Positions 45,065-56,735 of a stretch of 64,000 nucleotides of DNA are shown piece by piece (within the stretch, counting starts at the first letter, position 1; each line of letters begins with the position of its first letter). Source of the stretch: Alcanivorax jadensis T9 (GTDB taxonomy: Bacteria > Pseudomonadota > Gammaproteobacteria > Pseudomonadales > Alcanivoracaceae). The notes beneath the pieces are model-generated. The model was not told the origin of the DNA and did not search any database. It was given only the letters and a program-made list of their open reading frames with translations. The position numbers and the translations under genes are program-made. The stretch is taken from positions 38,719 through 102,718 of the forward strand of contig NZ_ARXU01000014.1 of NCBI RefSeq assembly GCF_000756655.1, written 5' to 3'.

Positions 45065-45163
45065 GCGCAGGTTGGGTTGAGTGCAGCGAAACCCAGCAAT
45101 ACCGGGCGTTTGACCGATCTCTGGTTGTGATGTTGGGTTTCGCTGCACTCAACCCAACCTGCG
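45065..45163. repeat. Long palindromic intergenic element
   Basis: Arms GCGCAGGTTGGGTTGAGTGC... (45065-45098) and ...GCACTCAACCCAACCTGCGC (45130-45163) match in 33 of 34 positions around a 31-bp centre. The plan is the same as the 36197 element. It lies 13 nt after the YeeZ-like gene. Confidence 0.8.
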
Positions 45164-45411
45164 CCACCCTGATCAGCCGATAAACGGCGCGATCCATCAA
45201 AACCGGGGGAAAGTGCTCAAAATATCGGTAACCAGTTGAATTTAAAACTTATTTTTCTCTTTTATCGATTCGCTGTTCACTGTTAACGATTCTCTGCCCC
45301 TAAAGCGGACTTGCCTCCCGCGTACGCGCTAGTAAAGTGTGCGCCTCAATTTTTTCTGTGGCGGGCCCAGAGCCCGCAAAAGCCCGTGGTGGGCGCGATG
45401 GAGTGAAGCGA

Positions 45412-45903
45412 ATGAGCACACCGGTTGCCGTGGTAATGGGCTCCCAGTCCGATTGGGAAACCATGAAAGAAGCCTGTGACGCCTTGACCCAGTTCGGTGT
45501 GGGCTGGAAGGCGGAAGTGGTGTCTGCCCACCGGACCCCCCAGCGCATGTATGACTTCGCCAAAAGCGCCCACGACAATGGCTATCAGGTGATCATTGCC
45601 GGTGCCGGTGGCGCCGCTCACCTGCCCGGGATGATTGCGTCCCTGACCCCGCTGCCGGTACTGGGCGTGCCGGTGAAAAGCCGCACCCTGTCCGGCTGGG
45701 ACAGCCTGTTGTCCATCGTGCAGATGCCCAAGGGCGTGGCCGTGGGCACCCTGGCCATCGGCGCCGCCGGCGCCTGGAATGCAGGCCTGCTGGCGGCGCA
45801 GATGCTGGCCGCCGGCAACCCGGAGCAGTTGCAGAAGATCGCCGACTGGAAAGCGTCCCGCGCCGACGATGTGCTGGCTAACGCCGAGCTGGGTGAAGGC
45901 TGA
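45412..45903 (+). CDS. purE: 5-(carboxyamino)imidazole ribonucleotide mutase
   Basis: A 163-aa class I PurE that converts N5-CAIR to CAIR in purine synthesis. Motifs: VVMGSQSDWETM, VVSAHRTPQRMYDFA and AGAGGAAHLPGM, then GVPVKSRTLSGWDSLLSIVQMPKG. The stop shares one base with the purK start (TGATG). The SD GGAGTG precedes the ATG. PurE/PurK together replace the CO2-using single enzyme of other organisms. Confidence 0.97.
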   Translation: MSTPVAVVMGSQSDWETMKEACDALTQFGVGWKAEVVSAHRTPQRMYDFAKSAHDNGYQVIIAGAGGAAHLPGMIASLTPLPVLGVPVKSRTLSGWDSLLSIVQMPKGVAVGTLAIGAAGAWNAGLLAAQMLAAGNPEQLQKIADWKASRADDVLANAELGEG

Positions 45904-47009
45904 TGAATCGTGTGCTCGTTCTCGGTGGTGGCCAGCTTGGCCTGATGATGGCAGAGGCGGCGGCGCGTCTGGGTCTGGTAGTAGATCGCTACGATCCGGA
46001 GCGGGCGCTGCTGCTGCCCGGTACCTCGGACCTGGCCGTGCCGATCAGCTGGGAAGAGTGCCAGGAGCGCTACCCGGTGATCACCGTGGAGCGTGAAGCC
46101 TTCCCGGAAGCCGGTCTGTCCGCCGAGCTGGCAAAAAGCGACCGTTGCGTGGCCCGCGGTGCCTTGGAAGTGATTCCCGATCGCTTTACCCAGAAATCCA
46201 TGCTCGACAAGCTGGGTATTCCCACAGCCCCCTGGGTGACCCTGGACCAGCCGGACGATCTGGATGCGGCGGTGGCGAAGTTTGGCGGCGTGGTGGTCAA
46301 GGCGCGCACCGGCGGTTATGACGGACGCGGAACCTGGATCGTCGGCGAAGGTGGTGATCTGAGCGCGGTGCCTGCCGGCGAACTGGCCGGTAAGGCCATT
46401 ATCGAACAGAAGATCCCTTTCCGCCGCGAGCTGTCCATTGTCGGTGCCCGCAGCACCAGCGGCGAGACCCTGTTCTACCCGCTCACCCGCAACTGGCATG
46501 TGGACGGCATCCTGCGCTTGAGCCTGGCGCCGGCCACCGCCTGCGCAGACTTGCAGAAGCCCGCGGAGAAGATGCTCAAGGGCATCATGGAAGAACTGGA
46601 TTACGCCGGTGTGATGGCAGTGGAATTCTTCGAAACCGATGGCCAGCTGATGGTCAACGAAATTGCCCCGCGAGTGCACAACTCCGGTCACTGGACCCAT
46701 GAAGGCGCCGACTGGTCCCAGTTCGACCTGCATGTCCACGCGCTGGCCGGGGTGCCCCTGCACGCGCTGAACGTGCATGGCCCCACCGCCATGGTGAACC
46801 TGATCGGTACCCCCTTCGAAAGCGCCTGGTTACAGCACCCGGGTGTGGTGCACTGGTATGGCAAGGGGGTGCGCCCGGGTCGCAAGCTGGGCCACGCCAA
46901 TCTGGTGGCGGACAGCCTGGAAGGCCTGCGTGAAGGCCTGGATGCCTGGGCGGATGTGTTACCGGAAGGCTATCAGGCCGTGCTCGATTCCGAATTGGCG
47001 CTGGGGTGA
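45903..47009 (+). CDS. purK: 5-(carboxyamino)imidazole ribonucleotide synthase
   Basis: A 368-aa ATP-grasp enzyme that carboxylates AIR to N5-CAIR with ATP and bicarbonate. Typical segments: VLVLGGGQLGLMMAEAAARLG, VVVKARTGGYDGRGTW, FRRELSIVGARS, VMAVEFFETDGQLMVNEIAPRVHNSGHW. It is translationally coupled to purE. Confidence 0.97.
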   Translation: MNRVLVLGGGQLGLMMAEAAARLGLVVDRYDPERALLLPGTSDLAVPISWEECQERYPVITVEREAFPEAGLSAELAKSDRCVARGALEVIPDRFTQKSMLDKLGIPTAPWVTLDQPDDLDAAVAKFGGVVVKARTGGYDGRGTWIVGEGGDLSAVPAGELAGKAIIEQKIPFRRELSIVGARSTSGETLFYPLTRNWHVDGILRLSLAPATACADLQKPAEKMLKGIMEELDYAGVMAVEFFETDGQLMVNEIAPRVHNSGHWTHEGADWSQFDLHVHALAGVPLHALNVHGPTAMVNLIGTPFESAWLQHPGVVHWYGKGVRPGRKLGHANLVADSLEGLREGLDAWADVLPEGYQAVLDSELALG

Positions 47010-47121
47010 GTTTCAGGATTCAAGTTGAACGTTGCAACTTGTAACCCTTGGCGGCCCTTCACGTTCCTGCCTTCCGGCAATCGGTTACACTGAATCCTGA
47101 CTTTGAGACAGGAATTCGGAT

Positions 47122-47700
47122 GTGGCCTTGCCGCTTGCTATGACGCGTTATCGACGACTGATCCTGCTGGCCGTGGTGCTGGTGACAGTACTGTTACTTG
47201 TGGAACTCACCGGCCTGCGTGAGCAGTTTTCCCTGCCTGCCTTGCGGGCGCTGCTGGAAGCCAATCTGGTGGTGGGCGTCTTGCTGTTTGTGCTGGCGTT
47301 TTCCATCGGTAACCTGATCCAGTTGCCGGGCTGGCCGTTTCTGGCGGCGTCGATATTGGCGCTGGGCACGGCGACCGGCGGGCTGGTCACCTATGTGGCG
47401 GCCTGCGTGTCCTGCCTGGTGACATTTCAGGTGGTGCAGGGCGTTGGCGGTAGTGCCCTGCGGGATATCGACAGGCCTCTGGCAAGGAAGATTCTCGCCC
47501 GCTTGGACCGGCATCCTGTACGCAGTGTGGTGTTGCTGCGGCTCTTGTTCCAGACCATGCCCGCCCTGAACTACACCCTGGCATTGAGCGGGGTAAGGCG
47601 CCGCGATTACCTGCTTGGCTCGCTGCTGGGCCTGCCCTTACCACTGCTGGTTTACTGTTTTTTCTTCGACCGCATCGCCCGAGTGTTGCAACTGGCGTAA
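47122..47700 (+). CDS. VTT-domain (TVP38/TMEM64/DedA-like) membrane protein
   Basis: A 192-aa inner-membrane protein with about five hydrophobic segments. It has the VTT core pattern FSIGNLIQLPGWPFLAAS, then GGLVTYVAACVSCLVTFQVVQG and LFQTMPALNYTLALSGVRRRDYL. Relatives scramble or move lipids, including undecaprenyl phosphate. The GTG start at 47122 has AGGAA upstream; a later ATG (47140) is an alternative. Confidence 0.78.
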   Translation: MALPLAMTRYRRLILLAVVLVTVLLLVELTGLREQFSLPALRALLEANLVVGVLLFVLAFSIGNLIQLPGWPFLAASILALGTATGGLVTYVAACVSCLVTFQVVQGVGGSALRDIDRPLARKILARLDRHPVRSVVLLRLLFQTMPALNYTLALSGVRRRDYLLGSLLGLPLPLLVYCFFFDRIARVLQLA

Positions 47701-47739
47701 CCAGGCAGTGCCTGGCCATCACTCCATTGCCTGTGAGCG

Positions 47740-47976
47740 CTAATGTCTTAACAGGGCACTAAGGCTGTCTACCGCTTCAGCCCAGTCTGCATCTTCGCGA
47801 ATGGCATCTGCCAGAAAGCGCGCCTGTGAATCGTTCCAGAATGGCGCCTGATGTAGATGCATGCTGTCTTTCAGGGTACCGGCGTACTGATGGATGAAGT
47901 CTTCGATGGCCGCATCGCTGTTATCCAGACCAAGCTGGGCAAACAGGGTGGGTAGGTCGTGGGTTGCGGTGTCCAT
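47740..47976 (-). CDS. DUF2789 family protein
   Basis: A 78-aa acidic, helical protein: THDLPTLFAQLGLDNSDAAIEDFI, then APFWNDSQARFLADAIREDADWAE. This matches DUF2789, small proteins of unknown function in Pseudomonas-like bacteria. GGAGGGAC lies just before the ATG. It is single, on the minus strand, downstream of ridA. Confidence 0.82.
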   Translation of the reverse strand: MDTATHDLPTLFAQLGLDNSDAAIEDFIHQYAGTLKDSMHLHQAPFWNDSQARFLADAIREDADWAEAVDSLSALLRH

Positions 47977-48065
47977 ATCGCAGTCCCTCCGGGTCGGATG
48001 ACGTTATATCCAGATGGTGCACTTTTGAGGCGCTGCTGTCTTCCCCCTGAGAAGGAGAGTTTGGT

Positions 48066-48093
48066 AACAAAAACGCCCGCGAGTAGCGGGCGT
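48066..48093 (-). terminator. Rho-independent terminator of ridA
   Basis: On the minus strand, ACGCCCGC/GCGGGCGT with loop TACTC is followed by TTTTTG. It lies 32 nt past the ridA stop and closes the spoT-side minus-strand run. Confidence 0.88.
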
Positions 48094-48124
48094 GTTGCAT
48101 GGTGCATGCGGCCTGTTGCGGCGG

Positions 48125-48511
48125 TTATGCAATATCCATGATGCCGTCCATTTCCACCCCGGCGCCCTTGGGCAGAGCGGCCACGCCGATTGCGGCCCGG
48201 GCTGGGTATGGCTGTTTGAAGTGACGCGCCATGACCTCGTTGACCAGGGCAAAGTGGCCCAGATCGGTGAGGAAAATATTCAGTTTGACGATGTCCTGCA
48301 GGGTGCCGCCGGCGGCTTCGCAGACGGCGGTCAGGTTGCTGAATACCTGTTCGATCTGCGCTTCCATATCGCCGTCCACCAGCTCCATGGTGTCAGGCAC
48401 CAACGGGATCTGGCCGGACAGGTAAACGGTGGCGCCGGCCTTGATGGCCTGGGAATAGGTGCCAATGGCCTGGGGCGCCTTGTCGGTGCTGATAACGGAA
48501 TGGTTGGACAT
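48125..48511 (-). CDS. ridA: 2-iminobutanoate/2-iminopropanoate deaminase
   Basis: A 128-aa YjgF/YER057c/UK114 protein that hydrolyses reactive enamine/imine intermediates made by PLP enzymes. Motifs: [26 protein letters not shown], then ICEAAGG-like [22 protein letters not shown] and [21 protein letters not shown] (active-site Arg). It follows spoT, as in many gammaproteobacteria, with a REP cluster between. Confidence 0.95.
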   Translation of the reverse strand: MSNHSVISTDKAPQAIGTYSQAIKAGATVYLSGQIPLVPDTMELVDGDMEAQIEQVFSNLTAVCEAAGGTLQDIVKLNIFLTDLGHFALVNEVMARHFKQPYPARAAIGVAALPKGAGVEMDGIMDIA

Positions 48512-48569
48512 GGTCGGTTCTTCACTTGGTTGAGCTGTCAGCGCCGCAGCGCTGGCAGGCGGAAATCAG

Positions 48570-48856
48570 GAAAGGAGCTATGCTTGCACGCAGCCGGCCC
48601 GCACGCAACATGGGAAGCGCCTGCCTGTTTGCAGGAGCGTCACTGGCGGCGCGATAGCAAGGCTTTTGCTGCCCCGAGCTGTTTCGAAGCCGCTGTAGGA
48701 GCTCCTCTTGAGGGGCGAACCACGCGTCAGCGTGGAAATCGACCGCAGAGCCTGCCCCGGACTTGATCCGGGGGCGATCAGGAATATCAGAGCGTGGCAC
48801 AGGCTCTATGCGAGCCGGCCATTCGGTTCGCCCCTCAAGAGGAACTCCTCCTACAG
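48570..48856. repeat. REP cluster between spoT and ridA
   Basis: CTGTAGGAGCTCCTCTTGAGGGGCGAAC (start 48693) faces its inverse, ending CTCCTCCTACAG at 48856. A third, partial unit GGAGCTATGCTTGCACGCAG begins at 48575. The middle sequence TTGATCCGGGGGCGATCAGGAATATCAGAG resembles the centre of the 22577 cluster, so whole composite elements seem to have been copied. No gene lies in this 359-bp gap. Confidence 0.65.
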
Positions 48857-48870
48857 GGCGGGTGTGGCTA

Positions 48871-50982
48871 TCAAAGCCGGTGGATCCGCACAATACTGTC
48901 CAGCGTGCGTAGCTTCTTGATGATGCGGGCCAGGTGGATGCGGTCTTTTACCGTCATGGTCACGTTGAGGGAGGTGAGCGTGGGGTCCTTCTCCGCCATG
49001 TCGATGGTGTCTATGTTGGAGCCCAGCTCGGAAACGCTGTTGGCCAGGGTAGCCAGCACGCCGCGCTTGTTGATCAGCTCGATGCGAAGGGCGGCGGTGA
49101 ACTCTTGCTCCACCTGTTTATCCCAGCTCAGGGCGATGCATTTTTCCGGGGCGTTGCGCATTTCCGCCAGCAGGTTCTTGCAGGTGTCCCGGTGTACCAC
49201 GATGCCGCGACCGGCGCTCAGGTGGCCGATGATGGTGTCGCCGGGCAGGGGCAGGCAACACTTGGCATAGCTGACCATCAGCCCTTCGCTGCCACGGATG
49301 GCCAGCGGTCGACGGTCATCTTCGTGCTGGCGTTCGTCATCATCGCGGGCGCCAGCCAGTTTACGGGCCACCAGCGGCGCCAGGCGGTTGCCCATGCCGA
49401 TGTCTTCCAGCAGTTCGTCCAGTTCCACATAGCCGTTACCGGCCAGCTCACTGACTACTCGCTCGATGGGCAGCTCGTCCATGCCGATGTCATAGGAATG
49501 CAGCGCTTTTTCCAGCAGTCGCTCACCCAGCTCCACGGCGTCCTCGCGGCGCTGGTGTTTGAGGAAGTGACGTATGTTGGTGCGCGCCTTGCCGGTGACC
49601 ACGAAGTTGAGCCAGGCCGGGTTGGGAGTGGCGTTGGGGGCGGTGATGATTTTCACCGTCTGGCCGGATTCCAGGGGGGTGGAGAGCGCCGCCAGCTTGC
49701 CGTCGATACGGGCGGCCACGCACTGATTGCCCACCTTGGTATGCACCGCATAAGCGAAGTCCACGGCGGTGGCACCGCCGGGCAGTTCCTTGATGTCGCC
49801 CTTGGGGGTGAACACATAGGCTTCGTCCGGGAACAGGTCCACCTTCACATTCTCGATGAACTCCATGGAGTTGCCGGCTTTCTGCTGCAGCTCAAGCAGC
49901 CGCTGCATCCAGCTCTGGGTGCGACTGTGGGTGGGCGAGCCGGGCTCGTCGTCGGCCTTGTACAGCCAGTGGGCGGCGATGCCGTTGTTGGCCATGGCCT
50001 CCATTTCCTCGGTGCGGATCTGCATTTCCAGGGGAATGCCGGAGCGCGCCTTGAGGGTGGTATGCAGGGACTGGTAGCCGTTGGCCTTGGGAATGGCGAT
50101 GTAATCCTTGAAGCGGCCGGGGATCGGGGTGAAGTAGTTGTGCACCGCACCCAGTACCCGGTAACAGGTATCCACCCGGTCGACGATGATGCGAAAACCG
50201 AACACATCCATGATGTCGGCAAAGGGTTTGTGCTGTTCCTTCATCTTGGTGTAGATGCTGTACAGGTGCTTCTCGCGGCCCAGCACGCGTGCCTCGATGC
50301 CTTCTTCTTCCAGGCAGTGCTCGAGGCTGGCTTTTATGGTGGTGAGGATTTCCTTGCGGTTGCCGCGGGCCTTCTTTACCGCCTGGCCGATCAGGCGTGC
50401 GCGCATGGGGTAGATGGCGTGGAAGGCCAGGTCCTCGTACTCCACCCGCATGTTGTACATGCCCAGCCGGAAGGCGATGGGGGCGTACAGCTCCAGAGTC
50501 TCGGTGGCGATGCGACGGCGTTTTTCAGCACGCATGACGTGCAGGGTGCGCATGTTGTGCAGTCGGTCTGCCAGCTTGATAAGAATGACGCGGATGTCCC
50601 GGGTCATGGCCAGCATCATCTTGCGCAGGTTTTCGGCCTGCTGTTCGGCCTTGGACTCGAACTTGATCTGGGCGATCTTGGACACGCCATCCACCAGCTC
50701 GGCCACTTCTTCGCTGAATTCCCCGGCCAGCTGTTCCTTGGTAATGCCGGTGTCCTCGATCACGTCGTGCAGCATGGCAGCCATCAGTGAAGAATGGTCC
50801 ATGTGCATATCGGTGAGGATGTTGGCCACGGCCAGCGGGTGGGTGATGTACGGATCCCCGGTGCGGCGGTACTGCCCCTCGTGCGCTTGCTCGGCAAAAT
50901 GGTAAGCGCGTACGACCTGGGCGATCTGATCATCGTCCAGATAACTGCGTAACCGTTTTTCCAGGTTATGGATGGTGGGCAA
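48871..50982 (-). CDS. spoT: Bifunctional (p)ppGpp synthetase/hydrolase
   Basis: A 703-aa RelA/SpoT-type protein. The HD hydrolase domain is intact: ITHPLAVANILTDM, MAAMLHDVIEDTG (HD motif). The synthetase domain has FRIIVDRVDTCYRVLGAVH and PKANGYQSLHTT. TGS (about 385-450, VFTPKGDIKELPGGATAVDFAYA) and a C-terminal ACT domain (about 630-703) follow. The intact HD site and the rpoZ-spoT neighbourhood identify SpoT rather than RelA. Confidence 0.96.
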   Translation of the reverse strand: MPTIHNLEKRLRSYLDDDQIAQVVRAYHFAEQAHEGQYRRTGDPYITHPLAVANILTDMHMDHSSLMAAMLHDVIEDTGITKEQLAGEFSEEVAELVDGVSKIAQIKFESKAEQQAENLRKMMLAMTRDIRVILIKLADRLHNMRTLHVMRAEKRRRIATETLELYAPIAFRLGMYNMRVEYEDLAFHAIYPMRARLIGQAVKKARGNRKEILTTIKASLEHCLEEEGIEARVLGREKHLYSIYTKMKEQHKPFADIMDVFGFRIIVDRVDTCYRVLGAVHNYFTPIPGRFKDYIAIPKANGYQSLHTTLKARSGIPLEMQIRTEEMEAMANNGIAAHWLYKADDEPGSPTHSRTQSWMQRLLELQQKAGNSMEFIENVKVDLFPDEAYVFTPKGDIKELPGGATAVDFAYAVHTKVGNQCVAARIDGKLAALSTPLESGQTVKIITAPNATPNPAWLNFVVTGKARTNIRHFLKHQRREDAVELGERLLEKALHSYDIGMDELPIERVVSELAGNGYVELDELLEDIGMGNRLAPLVARKLAGARDDDERQHEDDRRPLAIRGSEGLMVSYAKCCLPLPGDTIIGHLSAGRGIVVHRDTCKNLLAEMRNAPEKCIALSWDKQVEQEFTAALRIELINKRGVLATLANSVSELGSNIDTIDMAEKDPTLTSLNVTMTVKDRIHLARIIKKLRTLDSIVRIHRL

Positions 50983-51141
50983 AAGTCCTCGTCACGCCCG
51001 GGGCGGAGTAATGATTAGGGATTAACCTTAGCTTAGATTTGAGGGCGAGGTTTGTCTATGACAAGCGCGATAGTCACGGGCAATCAATTTTCCGACAGGT
51101 GCCGGAAAGGGAAAGTAGAAGAGAAAGAGGGGGGAAATACA

Positions 51142-51166
51142 GGCAAGCGCCCGGGCGGGCGCTTGC
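51142..51166 (-). terminator. Putative terminator between rpoZ and spoT
   Basis: GGCAAGCGCC/GGCGCTTGCC forms a strong GC-rich hairpin 12 nt after the rpoZ stop. The T-tract is poor (CTGTATTTCC), so it may only attenuate transcription into spoT. Confidence 0.5.
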
Positions 51167-51177
51167 CGAAAACAGTG

Positions 51178-51441
51178 TTACTCGCCGAAGGACTGAGTCA
51201 GCAGAGCCAGCTCGTCTACGTCGGCGCTGCGGTCAGCAATCGGGTTGTCCACGGATTCCGCGGTCACGTGACCTTCGGCGATTTCGCGCAAAGCGACTAC
51301 GGTGGGCTTGTCGTTTTCCCAGGCCACGCGGGGCTCTTTGCCGCCAGTCTGAAGTTGACGGGAGCGCTTGCCGGCAACCAGGACCAGCTCAAAGCGGTTG
51401 TCCAGTTTTTCCAGGCAGTCTTCAACGGTTACACGGGCCAT
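51178..51441 (-). CDS. rpoZ: RNA polymerase omega subunit
   Basis: An 87-aa protein: [23 protein letters not shown], then RSRQLQTGG and [13 protein letters not shown], all characteristic of omega, which binds beta' and is part of the ppGpp site. It is positioned between gmk and spoT, as in E. coli and Pseudomonas. Confidence 0.97.
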   Translation of the reverse strand: MARVTVEDCLEKLDNRFELVLVAGKRSRQLQTGGKEPRVAWENDKPTVVALREIAEGHVTAESVDNPIADRSADVDELALLTQSFGE

Positions 51442-51586
51442 GCTGTTCTCCTACAGGGTGGCGGTGCCGAAGTCGGCAGCGCCTGAAATTCGCAATGGGA
51501 GATTTTACTGGTGAATTGGTGACCAGTCCAGCAGAAGGGTCTGCCGCAGGGCGGAAAGGCGGGCATTGCCCTCTGGTTTCGCCGGG

Positions 51587-54068
<2,482 letters not shown>

Positions 54069-54114
54069 GGTGAAGGGTGCCGCGTTTCGGTATTGCTGGC
54101 AGAGCAACATTGCG

Positions 54115-54147
54115 CTGTTCGTCATCCCGGCAAAGCGCGCATTATAG
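54115..54147. repeat. Near-copy of the gmk promoter segment downstream of ilvD
   Basis: CTGTTCGTCATCCCGGCAAA... ending GCGCGCATTATAG is 30 of 33 identical and in the same orientation as 52224-52256. It includes the same TATAAT on the minus strand, facing into ilvD's 3' end. The two copies bracket ilvD. Confidence 0.75.
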
Positions 54148-54206
54148 AAGGCGGGGGCGTGGTAGGCGCCCCCGCCAACCTTCCCAACCCTGGACCCGAT
54201 GCCGTT

Positions 54207-55196
54207 ATGCAAGACAGCCCCATCACTGCCACCGTGGACTTCGACCGTGACGGCGTTCAGCACGGTTTTCTCAAGCTGCCCCATTCCCACGATGGCTCCG
54301 CCTGGGGCAATGTAATGATCCCGATCACCGTGGTGCGCAACGGTGAGGGGCCTACGGCGTTGCTCTCCGGTGGCAATCACGGTGACGAGTACGAAGGCAT
54401 TACCGCGCTGCTGAAACTGGCCAACCGGTTGCAGCCTGAGCAGATCACCGGGCGCGTGATTATCGTGCCCATGCTCAACCATCCCGCGGTGCTTAATGGC
54501 TCCCGCACTTCGCCGCTGGATGGCGGCAATCTGAACCGGGCCTTTCCCGGTAATTCGGCGGGCACCCTGACGGAAAAGATCGCCGATTACCTCACCCGCT
54601 ACCTGGTGCCACTATGTGATCTGGCACTGGATATTCACTCCGGCGGCCGCACCCTGGATCTGTTGCCCTTTGCCGCCACCCACCGCATGGCCGACCGGGA
54701 ATTCGAAGCCCGTTGTCTGGCCGCCGCCACCGCCTTTGGTGCGCCCTACACGCTGTTCATGGCCGAGCTGGAAGGCGACGTGCTCTACGACAGCGTGGTG
54801 GAGGCTGGCGGTAAGGTGTTTGTCAGCACGGAACTGCGCGGCGGCGGCACTACCACGCCGGAGACCGTGGCGCTGGCGGAACGGGGGGTGGACAACCTGC
54901 TGCGCTTCGCCGGCATCCTGCCCGGTGATCCGGAGGTGGTGGCCTCGCAGGCGCTGGAGATTCCCGGCAGTGAGTATTACCGGGTCAGCGAACATCGTGG
55001 CCTGCTGGAATTTGCTGTCGCTTTGGGGGACGCCGTTCGTGCCGGTGATGTGTTGGCCCGGGTGCATTCCCTGGAACGTACCGGTGAAGCCCCGGTGGAG
55101 TATTACGCCCCCTGTGATGGTCTGCTGATCGGTCGCCGGCATCCGGCTTTAGTGAATGTGGGGGACACCTTTGCAGTACTGGCGGTGCCGCGCTGA
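54207..55196 (+). CDS. Succinylglutamate desuccinylase/aspartoacylase family deacylase (DoeB-like)
   Basis: A 329-aa zinc deacylase. The metal site is seen in SGGNHGDEYEG (His, Glu) and LALDIHSGGRT (His); SRTSPLDGGNLNRAFPG corresponds to the substrate Arg/Asn segment. It is closest in memory to DoeB, the N-alpha-acetyl-2,4-diaminobutyrate deacetylase of ectoine breakdown. No ectoine genes (doeA, ectABC) are near, so the substrate may differ. The start at 54207 lacks a strong ribosome site. Confidence 0.78.
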   Translation: MQDSPITATVDFDRDGVQHGFLKLPHSHDGSAWGNVMIPITVVRNGEGPTALLSGGNHGDEYEGITALLKLANRLQPEQITGRVIIVPMLNHPAVLNGSRTSPLDGGNLNRAFPGNSAGTLTEKIADYLTRYLVPLCDLALDIHSGGRTLDLLPFAATHRMADREFEARCLAAATAFGAPYTLFMAELEGDVLYDSVVEAGGKVFVSTELRGGGTTTPETVALAERGVDNLLRFAGILPGDPEVVASQALEIPGSEYYRVSEHRGLLEFAVALGDAVRAGDVLARVHSLERTGEAPVEYYAPCDGLLIGRRHPALVNVGDTFAVLAVPR

Positions 55197-55307
55197 CTGG
55201 CACTTTGGTGCACGTTAACAGGGTATAACAAAGCACAAACACCCTTGCCGGGAAGGCGCTGCTAATGTTCAGGTTCTATCAAGAACAACAGGACTGACGG
55301 AGCAGCC

Positions 55308-56735
55308 ATGAGCGACAGCAAGTTTGCCCAGCAGGGCATGTCATTTCGTGAAAGCGTTGAGCATATGGTGGACCATGCCATCGGCATCATGGGTCTTGAT
55401 GCGGGGATGGGTAATGCCATGAAGGTGTGCCAGAGCGTGGTGCAGGTATCCTTTCCGGTGGAGATCAACGGCAAGGCCGAGATCTTCACCGGCTGGCGCG
55501 CCACCCATAGTGATCACCGGCTGCCTTCCAAGGGCGGTATCCGTTACGCCCCGATTGTGGATCAGGATGAAGTGGAAGCGCTGGCAGCGCTGATGACCTA
55601 CAAGTGCGCCATCGTCGATGTGCCCTTCGGCGGTTCGAAAGGCGGCCTGGTGATCGACCCGAAAAAATACGAGCGCCACCACCTGGAAGCCATCACCCGC
55701 CGCTTTGCCCGCGAACTCATCAACAAGGGCTACCTGAGCCCATCCCAGAATGTGCCGGCCCCGGACATGGGCACCGGCCCCCAGGAAATGGGTTGGATGG
55801 TGGACACCTACAAGCAGATGTTCCCCAACGACATCAATTACATGGGTGCGCTGACCGGCAAGCCGGTGGAGCATGGTGGCGTGCGTGGCCGTAATGAAGC
55901 CACTGGCCGGGGAGTGCAATACGCGCTGCGCGAGCTGTTTCGTCACCCGGAAGAAATCAAGCGTGCCGGGCTCTCCGGTTCACTATCCGGAAAAAGAGTC
56001 ATTGTTCAGGGATTGGGGAATGTGGGTTATCACGCTGCCCACTTTCTGGAAACCGAGGATGACTGTCTGATCACAACGATCATCGAACGTGACGGCGCCA
56101 TCATTAATGAGGACGGGTTGAATGTGGGCGCGGTGCGCCAGCACATCGTCGAAAGCGGCGGGGTGAAGGGCTTCCCCGGGGCCGAGTATCTGGAAGATGG
56201 CATCAAGGCCCTGGAAAGAGAGTGCGACATTCTCATCCCGGCGGCCCTGGAAGGGGTAATCACCACTGAAAACGCGCCACGCATTCAGGCCAGCCTGATC
56301 GCCGAAGCGGCCAACGGGCCGATAACCTTTGAAGCAGATCGAATTCTCCGCGAGCGCGGTGTGGAAATCATACCCGATGCCTATTGCAACGCTGGCGGCG
56401 TAATTGTTTCCTATTTCGAATGGATCCGTAACCTGAACCATGTGCGCTTCGGTCGTCTGGACAAGCGCTTCCACGAAGCCCGCGGTCAGCATGTGATTGA
56501 TGCCATTGAGCAGGCCACCGATACCAAGGTGCCTGAACATATCGTCAAGGAGCTGGCCCGTGGCGCCGACGAGTTCGACCTGGTGCGTTCGGGCCTGGAT
56601 GACTCCATGCGACTGGCCCTGCAGGAAATCATCCGTACCCGTAATACCAATCCGAAGATCGACGATTACCGCATGGCGGCCTATGTAATCGCCATTGAGA
56701 AGGTATCCCGGCATTACCGGGATATCGGTTTCTGA
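55308..56735 (+). CDS. Glutamate (Glu/Leu/Phe/Val) dehydrogenase
   Basis: A 475-aa enzyme interconverting glutamate and 2-oxoglutarate plus ammonia. The catalytic region has HRLPSKGGIRYAP and MTYKCAIVDVPFGGSKGG (Lys residues), then APDMGTGPQEMGWM. The NAD domain has VIVQGLGNVGYHAA, and EAANGPITFEAD and CNAGGVIVSYFEW follow. It is the last core gene before the accessory island. Which coenzyme it uses is not certain. Confidence 0.93.
   Translation: MSDSKFAQQGMSFRESVEHMVDHAIGIMGLDAGMGNAMKVCQSVVQVSFPVEINGKAEIFTGWRATHSDHRLPSKGGIRYAPIVDQDEVEALAALMTYKCAIVDVPFGGSKGGLVIDPKKYERHHLEAITRRFARELINKGYLSPSQNVPAPDMGTGPQEMGWMVDTYKQMFPNDINYMGALTGKPVEHGGVRGRNEATGRGVQYALRELFRHPEEIKRAGLSGSLSGKRVIVQGLGNVGYHAAHFLETEDDCLITTIIERDGAIINEDGLNVGAVRQHIVESGGVKGFPGAEYLEDGIKALERECDILIPAALEGVITTENAPRIQASLIAEAANGPITFEADRILRERGVEIIPDAYCNAGGVIVSYFEWIRNLNHVRFGRLDKRFHEARGQHVIDAIEQATDTKVPEHIVKELARGADEFDLVRSGLDDSMRLALQEIIRTRNTNPKIDDYRMAAYVIAIEKVSRHYRDIGF

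Noticed and set aside
48934..50790. 618-codon open frame antisense to spoT
   Set aside because: A shadow of spoT with Gly/His/Val-rich composition; the minus-strand gene is certain.
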